64,000 nucleotides of DNA from Fallopia convolvulus (taxonomy: Eukaryota > Streptophyta > Magnoliopsida > Caryophyllales > Polygonaceae). The stretch is taken from NCBI GenBank assembly GCA_964016875.1, contig OZ024737.1, positions 33,047,683-33,111,682 on the forward strand, read 5' to 3'. Made by a program: the position numbers and the translations under genes. This document shows positions 11,852-23,132 of the stretch, in pieces. A model generated the notes under the pieces. The model did not search any database. It saw nothing but the letters and a program-made list of their open reading frames with translations, and was not told the DNA's origin. The first letter of the stretch is position 1; the number at the start of each line of letters is the position of its first letter.

Positions 11852-14436
11852 ATGATACAAGGTCTCATCACCAGCAGCAACATGAACCAGCAACCCTCAG
11901 AATCAGTGCTTCTGATGGATGAATTCCTTCCAACCCACTTGTTCTCTTCCTCTTCCGAGCCTACTTCTTCTTCTTCTGTTCATTTCCCTCATCCTCCTCC
12001 TCCTCTTCAGCCACCGCCTCCCAAGAGAAAACGAAGCCTCCCCGGCCACCCAGGTTTGTTCAATTGTATATATTGATAATTGTGGGTTTCTCTCCAATTA
12101 ATCCCAAATCGGATTCGGTTTCTGGGTTTGCTCTCAATCTCAATTTGGGTTTCTGGGTTTCATTTAATTTTGTTTGCAGACCCAGATTCAGAAGTGATCG
12201 CCCTATCCCCAAACTCTCTACTTGCAACAAACAGATTCATGTGCGAAATCTGCAACAAAGGGTTCCAAAGGGACCAGAATCTGCAGCTACACAGGAGAGG
12301 CCACAACCTGCCATGGAAGCTCAAGCAGAGGTCTAAAGATGAGGCCGTCAAGAAGAAGGTGTACGTGTGCCCTGAGCCCGGCTGTGTCCACAATGACCCG
12401 GCCCGCGCACTCGGCGACTTGACCGGGATCAAGAAGCACTTTTACAGGAAGCATGGCGAGAAGAAGTGGAAGTGTGACAAGTGCTCCAAGAAGTATGCTG
12501 TTCAGTCTGATTGGAAGGCTCATTCTAAGACTTGTGGAACTAAGGAGTATAAATGTGATTGTGGTACCATCTTTTCTAGGTAATTTTTTAATTAATTAAT
12601 TTTCCCTATCAAATCTTTTACTATAATATGGTATACTTTCTTAAGTGTTTCAATTCGGCAATGTTATTAGTTACTAATCCTGTATGATGTCTCTGGCATG
12701 GTGCAGATTGAGAGACTCTATATATCCGGGTAGTATATATAGCTGGTGTCATAATATAGATATAACCAAGTTTATGCCATGCGCACAATTAAAAAGGGTT
12801 TAATCATTAACTTGTTATACATATTCACAGGCGGCTTTTTGAATCACAAAGTTAAGGGAATAGTGTCATATTCAAGATATACAATCATTTCATCTTTTGA
12901 TTTTCTGGTGTGTCTTTTTAGTTAGACTGTATAATTAATTTCATGTAGTCCGTGATTGAAAGTCAGTGAGGGCGCTATCATTTGAGTGTAAATGCATGGT
13001 AACAAAATATTCTCTGAGTTTCACTCAAAAATGATTGATATTTGATATGATTTTACTTTAGGGACCCGCCTTTTGTGGCTATTGTTCTTTTGCACGTAGT
13101 CCTTGAAAAGTAATATTCATAATTGAGGTAGTTTATTATACACGTGGTCATTCAAAAGTAATACTATTGATCTTTGAGGTAGTTTAATTATTATATAATG
13201 TATGCATGCATATGCTTGATGAAACCAAACAAACAATCATTCATGATTAATTAGTAATTACATAATCATATATACCCAACTTTGCAAATGCTTCGTTCTA
13301 TTGACATTGGCCCCAATATAAAAAAATCCACCATGCTCTAATTAATTTTTTAACAATTGCTTGTCACCAAAAATGTCTTTTCAACTCAGAAACCAAATTT
13401 GTTACTCCGGATAAAGGATCAGCTTTAACATGGGTATAATTAATTTCGTACAATCATATATTGTCTGATTGTCATCACCAGTATACGTACATACACATGC
13501 ATATATCCTGATTTTCAAGATTTCTTGCATATCATGTGGGTCATTTTTTATCATCTGTGTTTTTTTTTTCTTTATAGGAGAGATAGCTTTATAACCCACA
13601 GAGCCTTCTGTGATGCCCTAGTTGAGGACACAGCAAGAGCAATCACAAGTAATCCATTTCTCCCACCACCACCACCACCAACACAACAAAAACAAGAAGA
13701 CAAAGATCCTCACCAATCCGCAGCCGCCACCTCATCACCACCCTCCCAACACACCAACATGATGTTCATCCTCCAAAACCAAGACCAGCAGCCTCAACAA
13801 CCACCACCACCATCAAACCACCACACCCACATCCCCAATTTCATCCCACCATGGCTCGGCCAACAGCCGTCGTCTTCATCGCCTCCTTCTCCTGCTTTGC
13901 TCTTCAGCCATGAGCAGCTGATGCAACCGCCTCCTCACCAAAACCCTAGCATCGTCATGGGCCCGCCTCCGCCGGCCCAGCCACACATGTCAGCAACCGC
14001 ATTGCTTCAGAAGGCAGCTCAGCTGGGTGCAATCATAAGCTCCAAAACAAACCCTCTGCCTTCTTCTCTTGGATTCTTCAACCAAGTGAGTGGTGGGCCC
14101 GGGAACGCCGTCGGCGGTGGCTCTGTCTCCACTTCTTCTCCTTGTTCTAACTCTTCCTTGCTCCTCCATGATATGATGATGATGAAATCAATGCCTAGTT
14201 CACTGGATGGGGACATGAATAATAGTGCTTTTGGTAATGGTGGGATTAGTGATGGATTAACAAGGGATTTCTTGGGCTTAAGTCCTCTTATCACTCATGC
14301 TGACATTTTTAATCTCAATGTGGCTGGTCTTGCTGGTGCAAATGCTGCTGCTTCTGCTGCCAATTCCTCGCCAAGAGCTACCATAAAAACGCATGCTGCT
14401 GATATTTTATGTGGTAAACCAGGAGGAGATATTTAA
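11852..14436 (+). CDS. INDETERMINATE-DOMAIN (IDD) C2H2 zinc-finger transcription factor
   Basis: Exons 11852-12053, 12180-12579 and 13578-14436 join in frame with GT-AG introns and give 486 aa. Residues 58-61 (KRKR) form the nuclear-localisation signal ahead of the ID domain. The domain starts near residue 68 with DPDSEVIALSP and holds four zinc fingers: C2H2 (RFMCEICNKGFQRDQNLQ), the long finger VCPEPGC...KKHF.RKH, then two C2HC-type fingers (KCDKCSKKYAVQSDWKAH; CDCGTIFSRRDSFITH). The C-terminal part is Pro/Gln/Ser-rich and keeps two family motifs, MSATALLQKAAQLGA and LTRDFLGL, which place it among typical IDD1-13-like members rather than the IDD14-16 type. IDD proteins bind DNA in the nucleus and act in root patterning, flowering and sugar responses. 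Which paralogue this is cannot be told. A second ATG at 11882 could also serve as start. Confidence 0.93.
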
Positions 14437-15432
14437 TTATCCAGTCCGGAAACTCGATCTATTTTAGATACAAGTAAAACATGCAATCCCTAGGGATCGG
14501 AATGTTGCTACTTTTTGCTTTGCATGTGCTACAATTTGTCTTCTTCTATAAAAGTTTAGACCTTAATTTGTAATTTCTTTTTTATATGTTAGTTTTTTTT
14601 TATAAATTAATAAATAGCTGTCGTCCTTAATTTCCAGTTAATTAGTGGAACTAATTAATGGTTATGATGGGTTTTGCATTTGTTTAATTTACTTGCGATC
14701 CACGTGCTATGTCAAGTTATTGCTCTTTTGAATATACTAACTTAGTATACAACTATAGAATATAGTATTGACATGCCAGGTCATATGCTTAAACAAATGT
14801 TTTAATATGTTAAAAGAACTTGGGTTTGGAGTCTTATGTGTTTAGTATAGGTGCTTATAGATTTGTCATAATTGTGACCAGACTCGGGCAATTTTATTTG
14901 GTCTCCGTATCAGCTTGACTTGAGAATATCACTTTTAACAAAACTCCTATTTGAAACTCAAAGTAACTCCACTTTAAATGAATAAAACCCTAAATAAAGT
15001 AAAATCTGAAATAGATTGTGAAAAAACCCAAATCGATCTAAACTAACCTGAAGTCATAAAATCTGTTGCAGTCATAATCATACACCGTGGTTAACTGGTT
15101 ATTATATGATAAATAAATTCAACTATTCTAGAATAACAATCAAATACATTGACACTCGACACAAAACTCATAGATGGCTCAAAAAACTCAAATATATGTT
15201 TTTTGGCCTATAAATTATCAATCTAGTGAGAGTAAATAGATGCGGAAAGACAGAATTAAGCAACTAAGAGAAGTAACATATAAACGCAAATAAAGATTTT
15301 ATTAAATATTAAGTCTTAATCGAAATGCCAAGATTACAATGTGGAAAACATGAGGGTAAAGAGAACTAAAAAAACATGTAAGTCGAGATCAAAAAGAGAG
15401 AGTGCACATCGAGCAATCCCATAGAAGAACCG
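14437..15432. other. IDD 3' region and intergenic DNA
   Basis: The first 200 bases are AT-rich and likely form the IDD 3' UTR. From about 15240 the sequence (ATGCGGAAAGACAG..., then GTGCACATCGAGCAATCC) seems to belong to an older repeat that continues after the copia insertion at 20151. No gene seen. Confidence 0.4.
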
Positions 15433-15586
15433 TGTTATAAGTCGAACCAGAGGAAAAGATAGAACCAGAAGAGAGAAAGAAGAGGGAAAAATCGATTGAT
15501 TTTCTTATCTATTATTACAGCTCTTACAAAGTATTTATATGTTCATAACAGACACGTGTCTTATACAAAACAAGTAGTACTCAACA
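15433..15586 (-). repeat. copia 3' LTR
   Basis: The 154-bp terminal repeat downstream of the minus-strand polyprotein. It contains TATTTATATG, a possible TATA region, and ends at the polypurine tract. It differs from the partner at 19992-20145 at three positions by eye. Confidence 0.93.
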
Positions 15587-15598
15587 CCCCCCCTCAAG

Positions 15599-18500
15599 CT
15601 AGACATGAGATGGAAAAAGCATGCCTAGCTTGGACAAAATGTACTGTTGCTGAGTGGAAGGTAGAATCTTAGTAAGCACATCAGCCAATTGTTGAGCTGT
15701 TGGAATATAAGAAAGTTGTAATAACCCTTCCATGACTTTATCCCTAGTAAAGTGCACATCAATACCTATGTGCTTTGTGCGTTCATGTTGCACATGATTT
15801 TTAGCTATTTGAAGCGCTGAATTATTGTCACAATACAAAACTACAGGCTTAAGAGAAGAAATTTACATATCATCAAGCAATCTGACTAGCCATATCACTT
15901 CTGTTGCGGCTTGTGCCATTGCTCTATACTCGGCTTCAGCTAAGCTACGGGAGACCACACTTTGTTTCTTGCTTTTCCAACTTATTGGAGATCTGCCAAG
16001 CATCAAAACATAACCTGTAACTGAGCGTCTAGTAATAGCACAAGAAGCCCAATCGGAATCTGAGTATGCTGTTAGTACCGGATTATCACATCCATTCAAA
16101 ATAATCCCACAAGTAGAAGTGCCTTTCAAATATCTGAGAGTATGCAACAATGCTGAATAATGAGTTGTTCTAAGATTTTGCATGAATTGAGATAGAGTTT
16201 GGACAGCATAGCACAAATCAAGCCTTGTGTTAGTAAGAAAATTCAGCTTGCCAATCAAAATTCTGTAAATTGTAGGATCCTTAAGAAGATCACCATCATC
16301 AAGAAGCAACTTAGAATCCAAAGGCATAGGAGTACTCAAAGAAGATGTTTCAGCAAGATCAACAGAATCAAGCAATTCTCTAGTAAACTTAGTCTGTGTA
16401 AGAGCAATCCCATCATCAAGATAAGTAGCCTCAAGCCCCAGAAAGTAATGCAAAAGACCTAAGTCTTTGATACTAAAAACTGAATGCAAATAAGCTTTCA
16501 AAGCAGAAATCTCAGCAATATCATATCCGGTCACTAAAAGATCATCAACATACACAACAACCATAGTAATCTGACTATTAATCTTCTTAGTAAACATGAT
16601 ATAGTCATTCTTGGACTGAGAATATCCAAGAGATAAAAGAGCTTGTGTTAATCGTTGAAACCATTGACGAGAGGCTTGTTTTAGTCCATAGAGAGACTTT
16701 TTTAACTTGCAAACATACTTGTGTGGGTTTGGAAATCCATCTGGGACTTTCATAAAGACTTCCTCATTTAATTGACCATGAAGGAATGCATTGTTTACAT
16801 TCATTTGGTGTATAGGCCATTTCTTAGAAGCTGCTATAGAGATAAGGCATCTGATGGTAGGCATTTTGACCACAGGAGAAAAAGTCTCTTGGTAATCTAT
16901 ACCTTCTTGTTGTGTAACACCCTTGGCAACTAGTCTGGCCTTAAACCTCTCTAGAGACCCATCAGATTTAGTTTGACTTTAAAAAACCATTTACACCCAA
17001 TTGCCTTTTTTCATGAGGAAGTGGAACCAAGTCCCATGTGTCATTTTGTTGAAGAGCATTAATTTCTTTTTCCATAGCCAGAACCCATTGTGGATCTTGA
17101 GAAGCCTCTTTATAAGTAGAAGGATCAGTATAAGGAAGAGTGTTGGATAGAAGAGCAATATGAGAGGAATCAAGAGAAATCATGTTGGCTTGAAAGGAAG
17201 ATGAAGAACAGATATAGTCCTTAAGATAAGATGGTGGTTGACATTTTCTAGTGGATCGTCTTAAAATGGGAGATACAGAATTATGTGGAGAAGGAATTTC
17301 TATGAAAACAGAAGAAGAATCATTAACAAGGGAAGTATCTGATGAAATTTCTGGTGAAATTTCTGGTGAGATTTCTGGAAAAGAAGTATCTGGTGGGGAA
17401 ATGGAAGATGATGAAGAGGATGAATCAGTTTGAGAAGGAAGAAAAATGTGGGAAGGGAAGTCATGAATAAGAGAAGGTAAGGTAGCATTGGATTCTAAAG
17501 AAGTAAGATAATGAAAGGGAAAATGTTGTTCATGAAACATTACATCCCTAGAATGGAATATTTTGTGTGTAGAAAGATCTAATAGAGTATAAGCTTTCTT
17601 GCCATTTGAATAACCCAAAAAGACAAATGGAGATGCTCGAGAGGAAAATTTATCTCTTCCTCTTTTAAGGGTATTGGCAAAAGCAAGGCACCCAAAAGTT
17701 CTCATAATAGAGTAATCAGGAGAATGATGGAAGAGTAACTCAAAAGGAGATTTGTTGTGTAAAGAGATCAAAGGAGTCCTATTGATTAGATAGGTGGTTG
17801 TAAGGATGCAAAAACCCCAGTATTTGTGTAGAACTTTAGATTGAAAGAACAAGGCTCGAGCAACTTCTAAGAGGTGTTTATGCTTTCTTTCTACAATGCC
17901 ATTTTGTTGAGGAGATTCAACACAAGAGGTTTGATGTAGAATGCCCTTGGATAGGTATAATTTTGTGCCAAAAGAGTCAGAAAACTCAGGTGCATTATCA
18001 GTCCTAAAAGCTTGGACAGAAGTATGAAACTGGGTATGAACCATATTGACAAAGGACTGTAGAATTGATAAAGCATTGCTTTTATGAGCCATTAGAAAAG
18101 TCCAAGTACACCTAGAATAATCATCAACTAGGGTAAGAAAATATCTAAAGCCATTATAGGTAGGATGTTTATAAGGACCCCAAGTATCAACAAGAACCAA
18201 GGCAAAAGGAACAGTTGAATGGCTTTTAGAAATATGAAAAAGCCTTCTGTGTTGTTTGGCTTTAGGGCATACTGTACATATGTGATTGGACTTAGCAACT
18301 TTGTTTAGAAAAGGCAAGCATGAAAGTTGATCATAAGATGCGTGACCTATCCTACAATGCCACAAAGCTAGATTGTTATTGTAAGTAACAGAAGCAAGAG
18401 CATGAGAAACCTGAGGTGTAGATGGCACAGAAATGTATAGGCCTTTGTCTTCTTTACCAAGCAAAATTGGCCTCTTCATCGGAGGGGCCTGAAGATAGCA

Positions 18501-19859
18501 CTCAGATGGTGTAAAAACAATGTTAGCCTGATATTGCTTTGCTAATTTGTTCACAGACTACAAATTAAAGCAGAAATCTGGAACATATAAGACATCATCA
18601 AGAAGTAGCTCCTTAGACAATTTGGCAGAACCAATGCTATTGATGGAAGTCTTACTTCCATTAGGCATAGTGATAGACATAGGGACTGAAACAGATTTAC
18701 TAGTACTCAACAACTCAGCAGAAGAAGACATATGGTCAGTGGCTCCACTGTCTAAAATCCAAGACATACGATGATTAGAAGACAAGAAGCAAGATATAGT
18801 ACCTGCCAGACAAGCTCGAGAATCAGATTCTTCAACAGACTGCTTACTAAGAAGAGATAACAATTGTTTATATTGCTCTGGTGTGATTGAATTCTGTGAA
18901 TTGGATGAAGAACTGCCTTCCTTGTCATCGGAATTGGAGGATTTAGAGTCAGAAGCAGTTGATGCACCATTAGCAAATTTAGAACCTCCACGAACATGAT
19001 TCGGAGGATAACCATGCAACTTCCAGCACCGATCTTTGGTGTGTTTGGGATGTTTGCAGTAGTCACAGAAAAGCTTCGATTTTCCAGAACCAGATTTGGA
19101 TCCAGATGAATTAGAATCACGATTAGCAGCCAGAGCAGAATTATCAAGATCAATAGGTGAAGAAGTATTTCGAATGGACTTATGAGATTCTTCTTGAAGG
19201 ACGATTTTATACGCAGACGACAAAGAAGGTGGAGGATGCATCATCAGAACATTGCCTCGGATAAAAGAAAAGGATTCTCCAAGTCCCATTAAGAACTGAA
19301 CCACCTGTTGATCTTCTAAAATGCTTCGAGCAACCGAATTTGAGCCACACTCACATATTTTCGACTCAACAAGAAGGAGATACTCATCTCATAATCGTTT
19401 GCACTTCGTAAAATAAGCGGTAACAGAAAGGTTACCTTGGCTTAATGAAGCAAGATCTCGTTCTATTTGATACAAATTGGTGCGATCGACTTTTCGGAAC
19501 CGATTTTCAAGATCGAGCCAGACTTGACGAGCGGAGCGACAATAAAGAATGGATTCGGCTATATCTTTGTTGACAGAGTGTAATAGCCAAGAAAATACCA
19601 TATTATCGTAGCGATCCCATTGAGCTTGTGAAATTGAATCATTTGGAGGACGAGAGCAAGTACCAGTGATAAACCCTAATTTGTTTTTCGCGATAAGCGA
19701 AACCTCCACAGATCGCCTCCAAGAAGTGTAGTTGCGATCATCAAGCAAATTTGTAGATAAAACATAGTTTGGATGGTCACTATGATGTAGAAATAACTCG
19801 CCCATGGAATCAAGGAGTTCTCGATCGCGAACAGAATCACGAACCCCCCATGGATTCAT
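15599..19859 (-). pseudogene. copia gag-pol polyprotein, interrupted by stops
   Basis: The frame starts at 19859 with a gag domain (LLDDRNYTSWRRSVEVSL, a copia-type gag start). After an in-frame stop at about 19389 it resumes with the zinc knuckle CDYCKHPKHTKDRC and protease motif ILDSGATDHM. A TAG stop at 18558-18560 separates this from the GAG-pre-integrase (WHCRIGHAS) and the integrase core (LVDTWGPYKHPTYNGFRYF; QNGIVERKH). Frame changes near 16930-17000 precede the reverse transcriptase (NAFLHGQLNEEVFM, YVDDLLVTG) and RNase H (SDSDWA; then, after a stop at 15863, YCDNNSALQIA). The domains follow copia order (integrase before RT). Three nonsense changes plus frameshifts prevent a full polyprotein. 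Confidence 0.92.
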
Positions 19860-19991
19860 TGTATCTCGATTGACCGGAAAATAAGAAGCAACAACCGGAG
19901 AAGATCAAAGAGGAGGAAATTCAGAATCAGAATTAGACATTTGCGAAGAATGATCGAAGAATTGTGGATCGAATCAATTTGTCTGATACCA

Positions 19992-20145
19992 TGTTACAAG
20001 TCGAATCAGAGGAAAAGATAGAACCAGAAGAGAGAAAGAAGAGGGAAAAATTGATTGATTTTCTTATCTATTATTACAGCTCTTACAAAGTATTTATATG
20101 TTCATAACAGACACGTGTCTTATACAAAACAAGTAGTACTCAACA
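19992..20145 (-). repeat. copia 5' LTR
   Basis: The partner repeat, adjacent to the tRNA-Met-type primer-binding site at 19981-19991. It is the presumed promoter of the element for minus-strand transcription. Confidence 0.93.
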
Positions 20146-20150
20146 AACCG

Positions 20151-20352
20151 TTCTTCTATGCATCGAACAATCCAATGGTTCCTTTGGATTGAGCAGGAGC
20201 TTTAAGATTCATCGGTGTTAGAAGCTTAGGGAAGAAACCGAAACACTCTCAAAGCAGCAACACAGAAAAACTCAGCCCAAGTGATTCAAGGTTTGTAAGG
20301 AACTTAAATAGCCAGGATCCTTTCCCTTCCTCAAACGGTGTTGTTCCTCTAA
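20151..20352. other. Host sequence right of the copia insertion
   Basis: This continues the repeat broken by the copia element. Joining across the element gives CATAGAAGAA-CCG-TTCTTCTATG, so the insertion point was inside a 10-bp-arm palindrome. No gene seen. Confidence 0.5.
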
Positions 20353-20494
20353 GAGCATGGGCAACGGCGAAATTCACGCCAGTTTCGGGGAGTTTCATGC
20401 CCAAAAAAAAAATTAAATGGGTGAAATTCAAGTCTGAAATTTCGCCAGACGAAATCACCCAATTTCGGTTTCGTTCAACAATGCACATATATAA

Positions 20495-20534
20495 TAGCCA
20501 ATGGGAGTGTGCCAAGTGGCACTCCCTTTGGCTA
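20495..20534. other. Hairpin near the Harbinger left end
   Basis: TAGCCAA (20495-20501) and TTGGCTA (20528-20534) pair. Inside them GGGAG/CTCCC and TGCCA/TGGCA extend the stem, with a 2-base bulge. It lies about 140 bases inside the left end, where transposase-binding or structural repeats often sit. The function is inferred. Confidence 0.6.
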
Positions 20535-20939
20535 ATTAAATATATAATAGGATAAGTTAGTATTTGCTTATTATAACTAATTTTAAATTATTAATAATAA
20601 AAATAAATTACACTATAAGTAATAATTTTTTTTATCTATCCATAGATACCAATTTTGTATATATTTGATTCACTTTAAAATTAAATTATTTTTTTAGGTT
20701 GATTATTTGTAAACAAACACATATTAATCACTTTTTAAACTAACTCATATTTTAACTTATAAAATTAGCTTCATAAAGTTTATCTAATTTATTTTTCACC
20801 AATTTTATATATATTAAGTTAAAAATTGGTGTAATATATATAATATATATAAATACATATTTCCATTTTAATTTGCACCAATTTTTAAAATTAATTGTAT
20901 CTACCTTATCATTAAATTAATTATATCTATTAAACACAA

Positions 20940-21092
20940 TCAATCCTATTTTAAAAGAGTTGGTGTATCTATCCAATTATTCTATTACATATTAGTTTCA
21001 TCTACCCTATTTTAAAAGGGTTAGTATATCTATCTTACTATTTTATTATTTTTTGGTTTCATCTACCCTAAATTTTTGCTATAAATATGTAT
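20940..21092 (+). promoter_or_regulatory. Repeat-type promoter of Harbinger ORF1
   Basis: It contains repeats of TTTCATCTACCCTA followed by TTTTAAAAG(A/G)GTTRGTRTATCTAT, then the TATA box TATAAATA at 21080-21087. ORF1 starts 99 bases after the TATA box. The same module precedes ORF2 (22858-23032). Confidence 0.65.
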
Positions 21093-21178
21093 GAGATTCT
21101 CATTTCTAAAACACACTCAAACTTTCAACCATTTATCTCTTCCCAATCTTTCAAAACTAGATTACCACGATCTTGATC

Positions 21179-22371
21179 ATGGATTCAGATGATAATCCTC
21201 CATCAAATTTTCCACAAAATTGGCACCCAAATTTCCCACCCAATTTGCAACCAAACCTTCAACAAAATCACTTTCAAAATTTCCAACCGATGTTCTATCC
21301 TAATTACCCTAATCAAAACCTCCAACCACAAATCCAACAAAATTACCCTCCACCATGTTACGCTCAATTCCAACCAAATCCTTCGCAACAACTCTCATAT
21401 GGGCAAGCTTCCCAAACCTTTGGCGAGCCTCAACAATCGCCAATTTCATTAGGCTCAGATGAAAATGTGGTCGTTGAGCCGGAAGATGAACCTCTGTACA
21501 ACACTCAACCAGAAGGTTCTCGCAGACGTGGAGCTCGGGTGGTAGTCGTAGAGCCCGTGGTGGTCGTGCAGCTCGTGGTGGTGGATCCAATCGTGCAAAC
21601 AGTGTCTCTTCCGATGAGCGAGATTTTATTATTAAGGGATTACCCTGGAGTGAGGATGATGAAGTGCGCCTAGTGAGTGCCTGGCTCAATACAAGCAAAA
21701 ATATCATCACAAATACACAACAAAAGAGCAAAACTTTTTGGAAGCGAATCAGGGACTACTACAACGAGGAGAAAGCCACCAACCAGTGTCGAACGTGGAA
21801 GTCGTGTAAGTCTAAATGGACTAGACTTAGTGCTATTGTATTTAGATTTGGATCCGAATATCGGAATGCCCAGAGCATGAGAAGAAGTGGCCAGTCAGAT
21901 GATGATGTTATGAACTATGCTCAAGAGTTGTTTTATAATCGAACTGGCCACAACTTCTATGAAATCAAGTGTTGGGATATTTTGAAGGAGGAGCAAAAAT
22001 GGAAGGCTCAATACTCTGAACAGAGCTCCGGAACTGGAAGCTCAAAGAGATCGAGGGCAGAATCAGCTGAAGGCGATACTTCTGGTCCTGATACACCAAT
22101 AAGTAGGTATGATGCTGAAGGCCTTGTTGAGCGCCCAATCGGAATTAAAGCTGCTAAGAGAGGAAGAGCAAAAGGAGCATCCTCGTCATCCCAATTGAGT
22201 GCAGATATTGAGCTTTCAACGCGTATGTCAGAGGCATCGTTGCACTTGGCTAGTGAACAGTTGCTGTTGAAGAAGATGAACCTATTTTACAAATTGGCTA
22301 GTGAAGAAAACCTCAATCCCGCAAAAGAAAAAATGATGCGCAAATTGCAGAAGGACTTGGGTTTGGACTAG
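21179..22371 (+). pseudogene. Harbinger ORF1, MYB/SANT-like protein, frameshifted
   Basis: The start ATG at 21179 gives MDSDDNPPSNFPQNW followed by a Pro/Asn/Gln-rich N-terminal region. Near 21510-21540 the frame must change by one base. After it, a Gly/Arg/Ser-rich patch (GGSRRARGGRAARGGG) leads into LPWSEDDEVRLVSAWLN, the start of a MYB/SANT-like trihelix domain, continuing with FWKRIRDYYNEEK and RTWKSCKSKW. The C-terminus has EASLHLASEQLLLKK and KMMRKLQKDLGLD, typical of this family. In PIF/Harbinger systems this partner binds DNA and recruits or imports the transposase into the nucleus. The frameshift is the only obvious defect; a sequencing error cannot be excluded. Confidence 0.8.
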
Positions 22372-22574
22372 TGAAGCTCATAGAGAGCATCTTTATTTTC
22401 ATGTTTTATTTTCATGTGCAATGCTTTGTGTTTTGAACTTTCATCTTCTGTAGTTTGTGTTTAAGGGTGTATGCTTATCAATTTCGTTCTTGTTTGTATG
22501 ATGCTTAAATGTAATCGATGTTTAAGTCAATGTAATCGCTAATTTGTGTTTGAATATTGGTTGGATTATGAAAT

Positions 22575-22775
22575 CAATTCAAAGCAACTTCCAAAAATTC
22601 AAAGCAAATTCTGAAAAGCAATTCAAAGCAACTGAAAAGCAAATTCTGAGCAACTGAAAACCAAATTTAAAGCAACTGAAAAGCAAATTCAAAGCAACTG
22701 AAAAGCAAATTCTGAAAAGTAATTCAAACTTCTGAAAAGGAAATTCTGAAAAAGAAAAAGCATTTTCTGAAAAAC
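22575..22775 (+). repeat. Minisatellite of GCAACTGAAAAGCAAATTC units
   Basis: Imperfect repeats of AAAGCAACTGAAAAGCAAATT and shorter TTCTGAAAAG pieces fill the space between the two Harbinger ORFs. A short reverse-strand frame here is only a translation of the repeat. Confidence 0.65.
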
Positions 22776-22857
22776 AATTCAAGTCATTGGCATTCATTGG
22801 ATTCTCTTCTTGTGGCAGACAAGGAAATATATCAAAAGCATTGGATTCCGAAATTCA

Positions 22858-23032
22858 TCTACCCCAGTTTGAAAGTAGTGTATCTACCCTATTTATTATT
22901 TTCATCTACCCTAGTTTGAAAAGTAGTTGTATCTACCCTATTTTTAATACTTTCATCTACCCTAGTTTGAAAAGTAGTTGTATCTACCCTATTTATTACT
23001 TTCATCTACCCTAGTTTTTTGTTATATATATG
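22858..23032 (+). promoter_or_regulatory. Repeat-type promoter of Harbinger ORF2
   Basis: About 3.3 tandem copies of a unit near 50 bp: CATCTACCCTAGTTTGAAAA, GTAGTTGTATCTACCCTATT and a short T/A spacer. A TATA box (TATATATA) follows at about 23023. The transposase ATG is 110 bases further on. The array is homologous to the one before ORF1. Confidence 0.7.
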
Positions 23033-23132
23033 CATCAATTCCCTTCAACAATTTGCATTCAAACTCACAACTCTTCCTTGTCTATTTCGATTGCTTTCTT
23101 AAGTTCAATTACCAATTCTCATCATTCACAAA

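Larger units (their letters stand above)
15433..20145 (-). mobile_element. Full-length Ty1/copia LTR retrotransposon
   Basis: LTRs of 154 bp lie at 15433-15586 and 19992-20145. Both begin TGTTA and end CAACA, and I count three differences between them. AACCG flanks both ends (15428-15432 and 20146-20150), the 5-bp target duplication. On the minus strand the primer site TGGTATCAGAC follows the 5' LTR (at 19991) and the polypurine tract GAGGGGGGG precedes the 3' LTR (at 15595). The internal order gag - protease - integrase - RT - RNase H on the minus strand is that of copia. Close LTRs mean recent insertion, yet the coding frame has several stops, so it is probably defective and was moved in trans or broke soon after. 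Confidence 0.95.
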
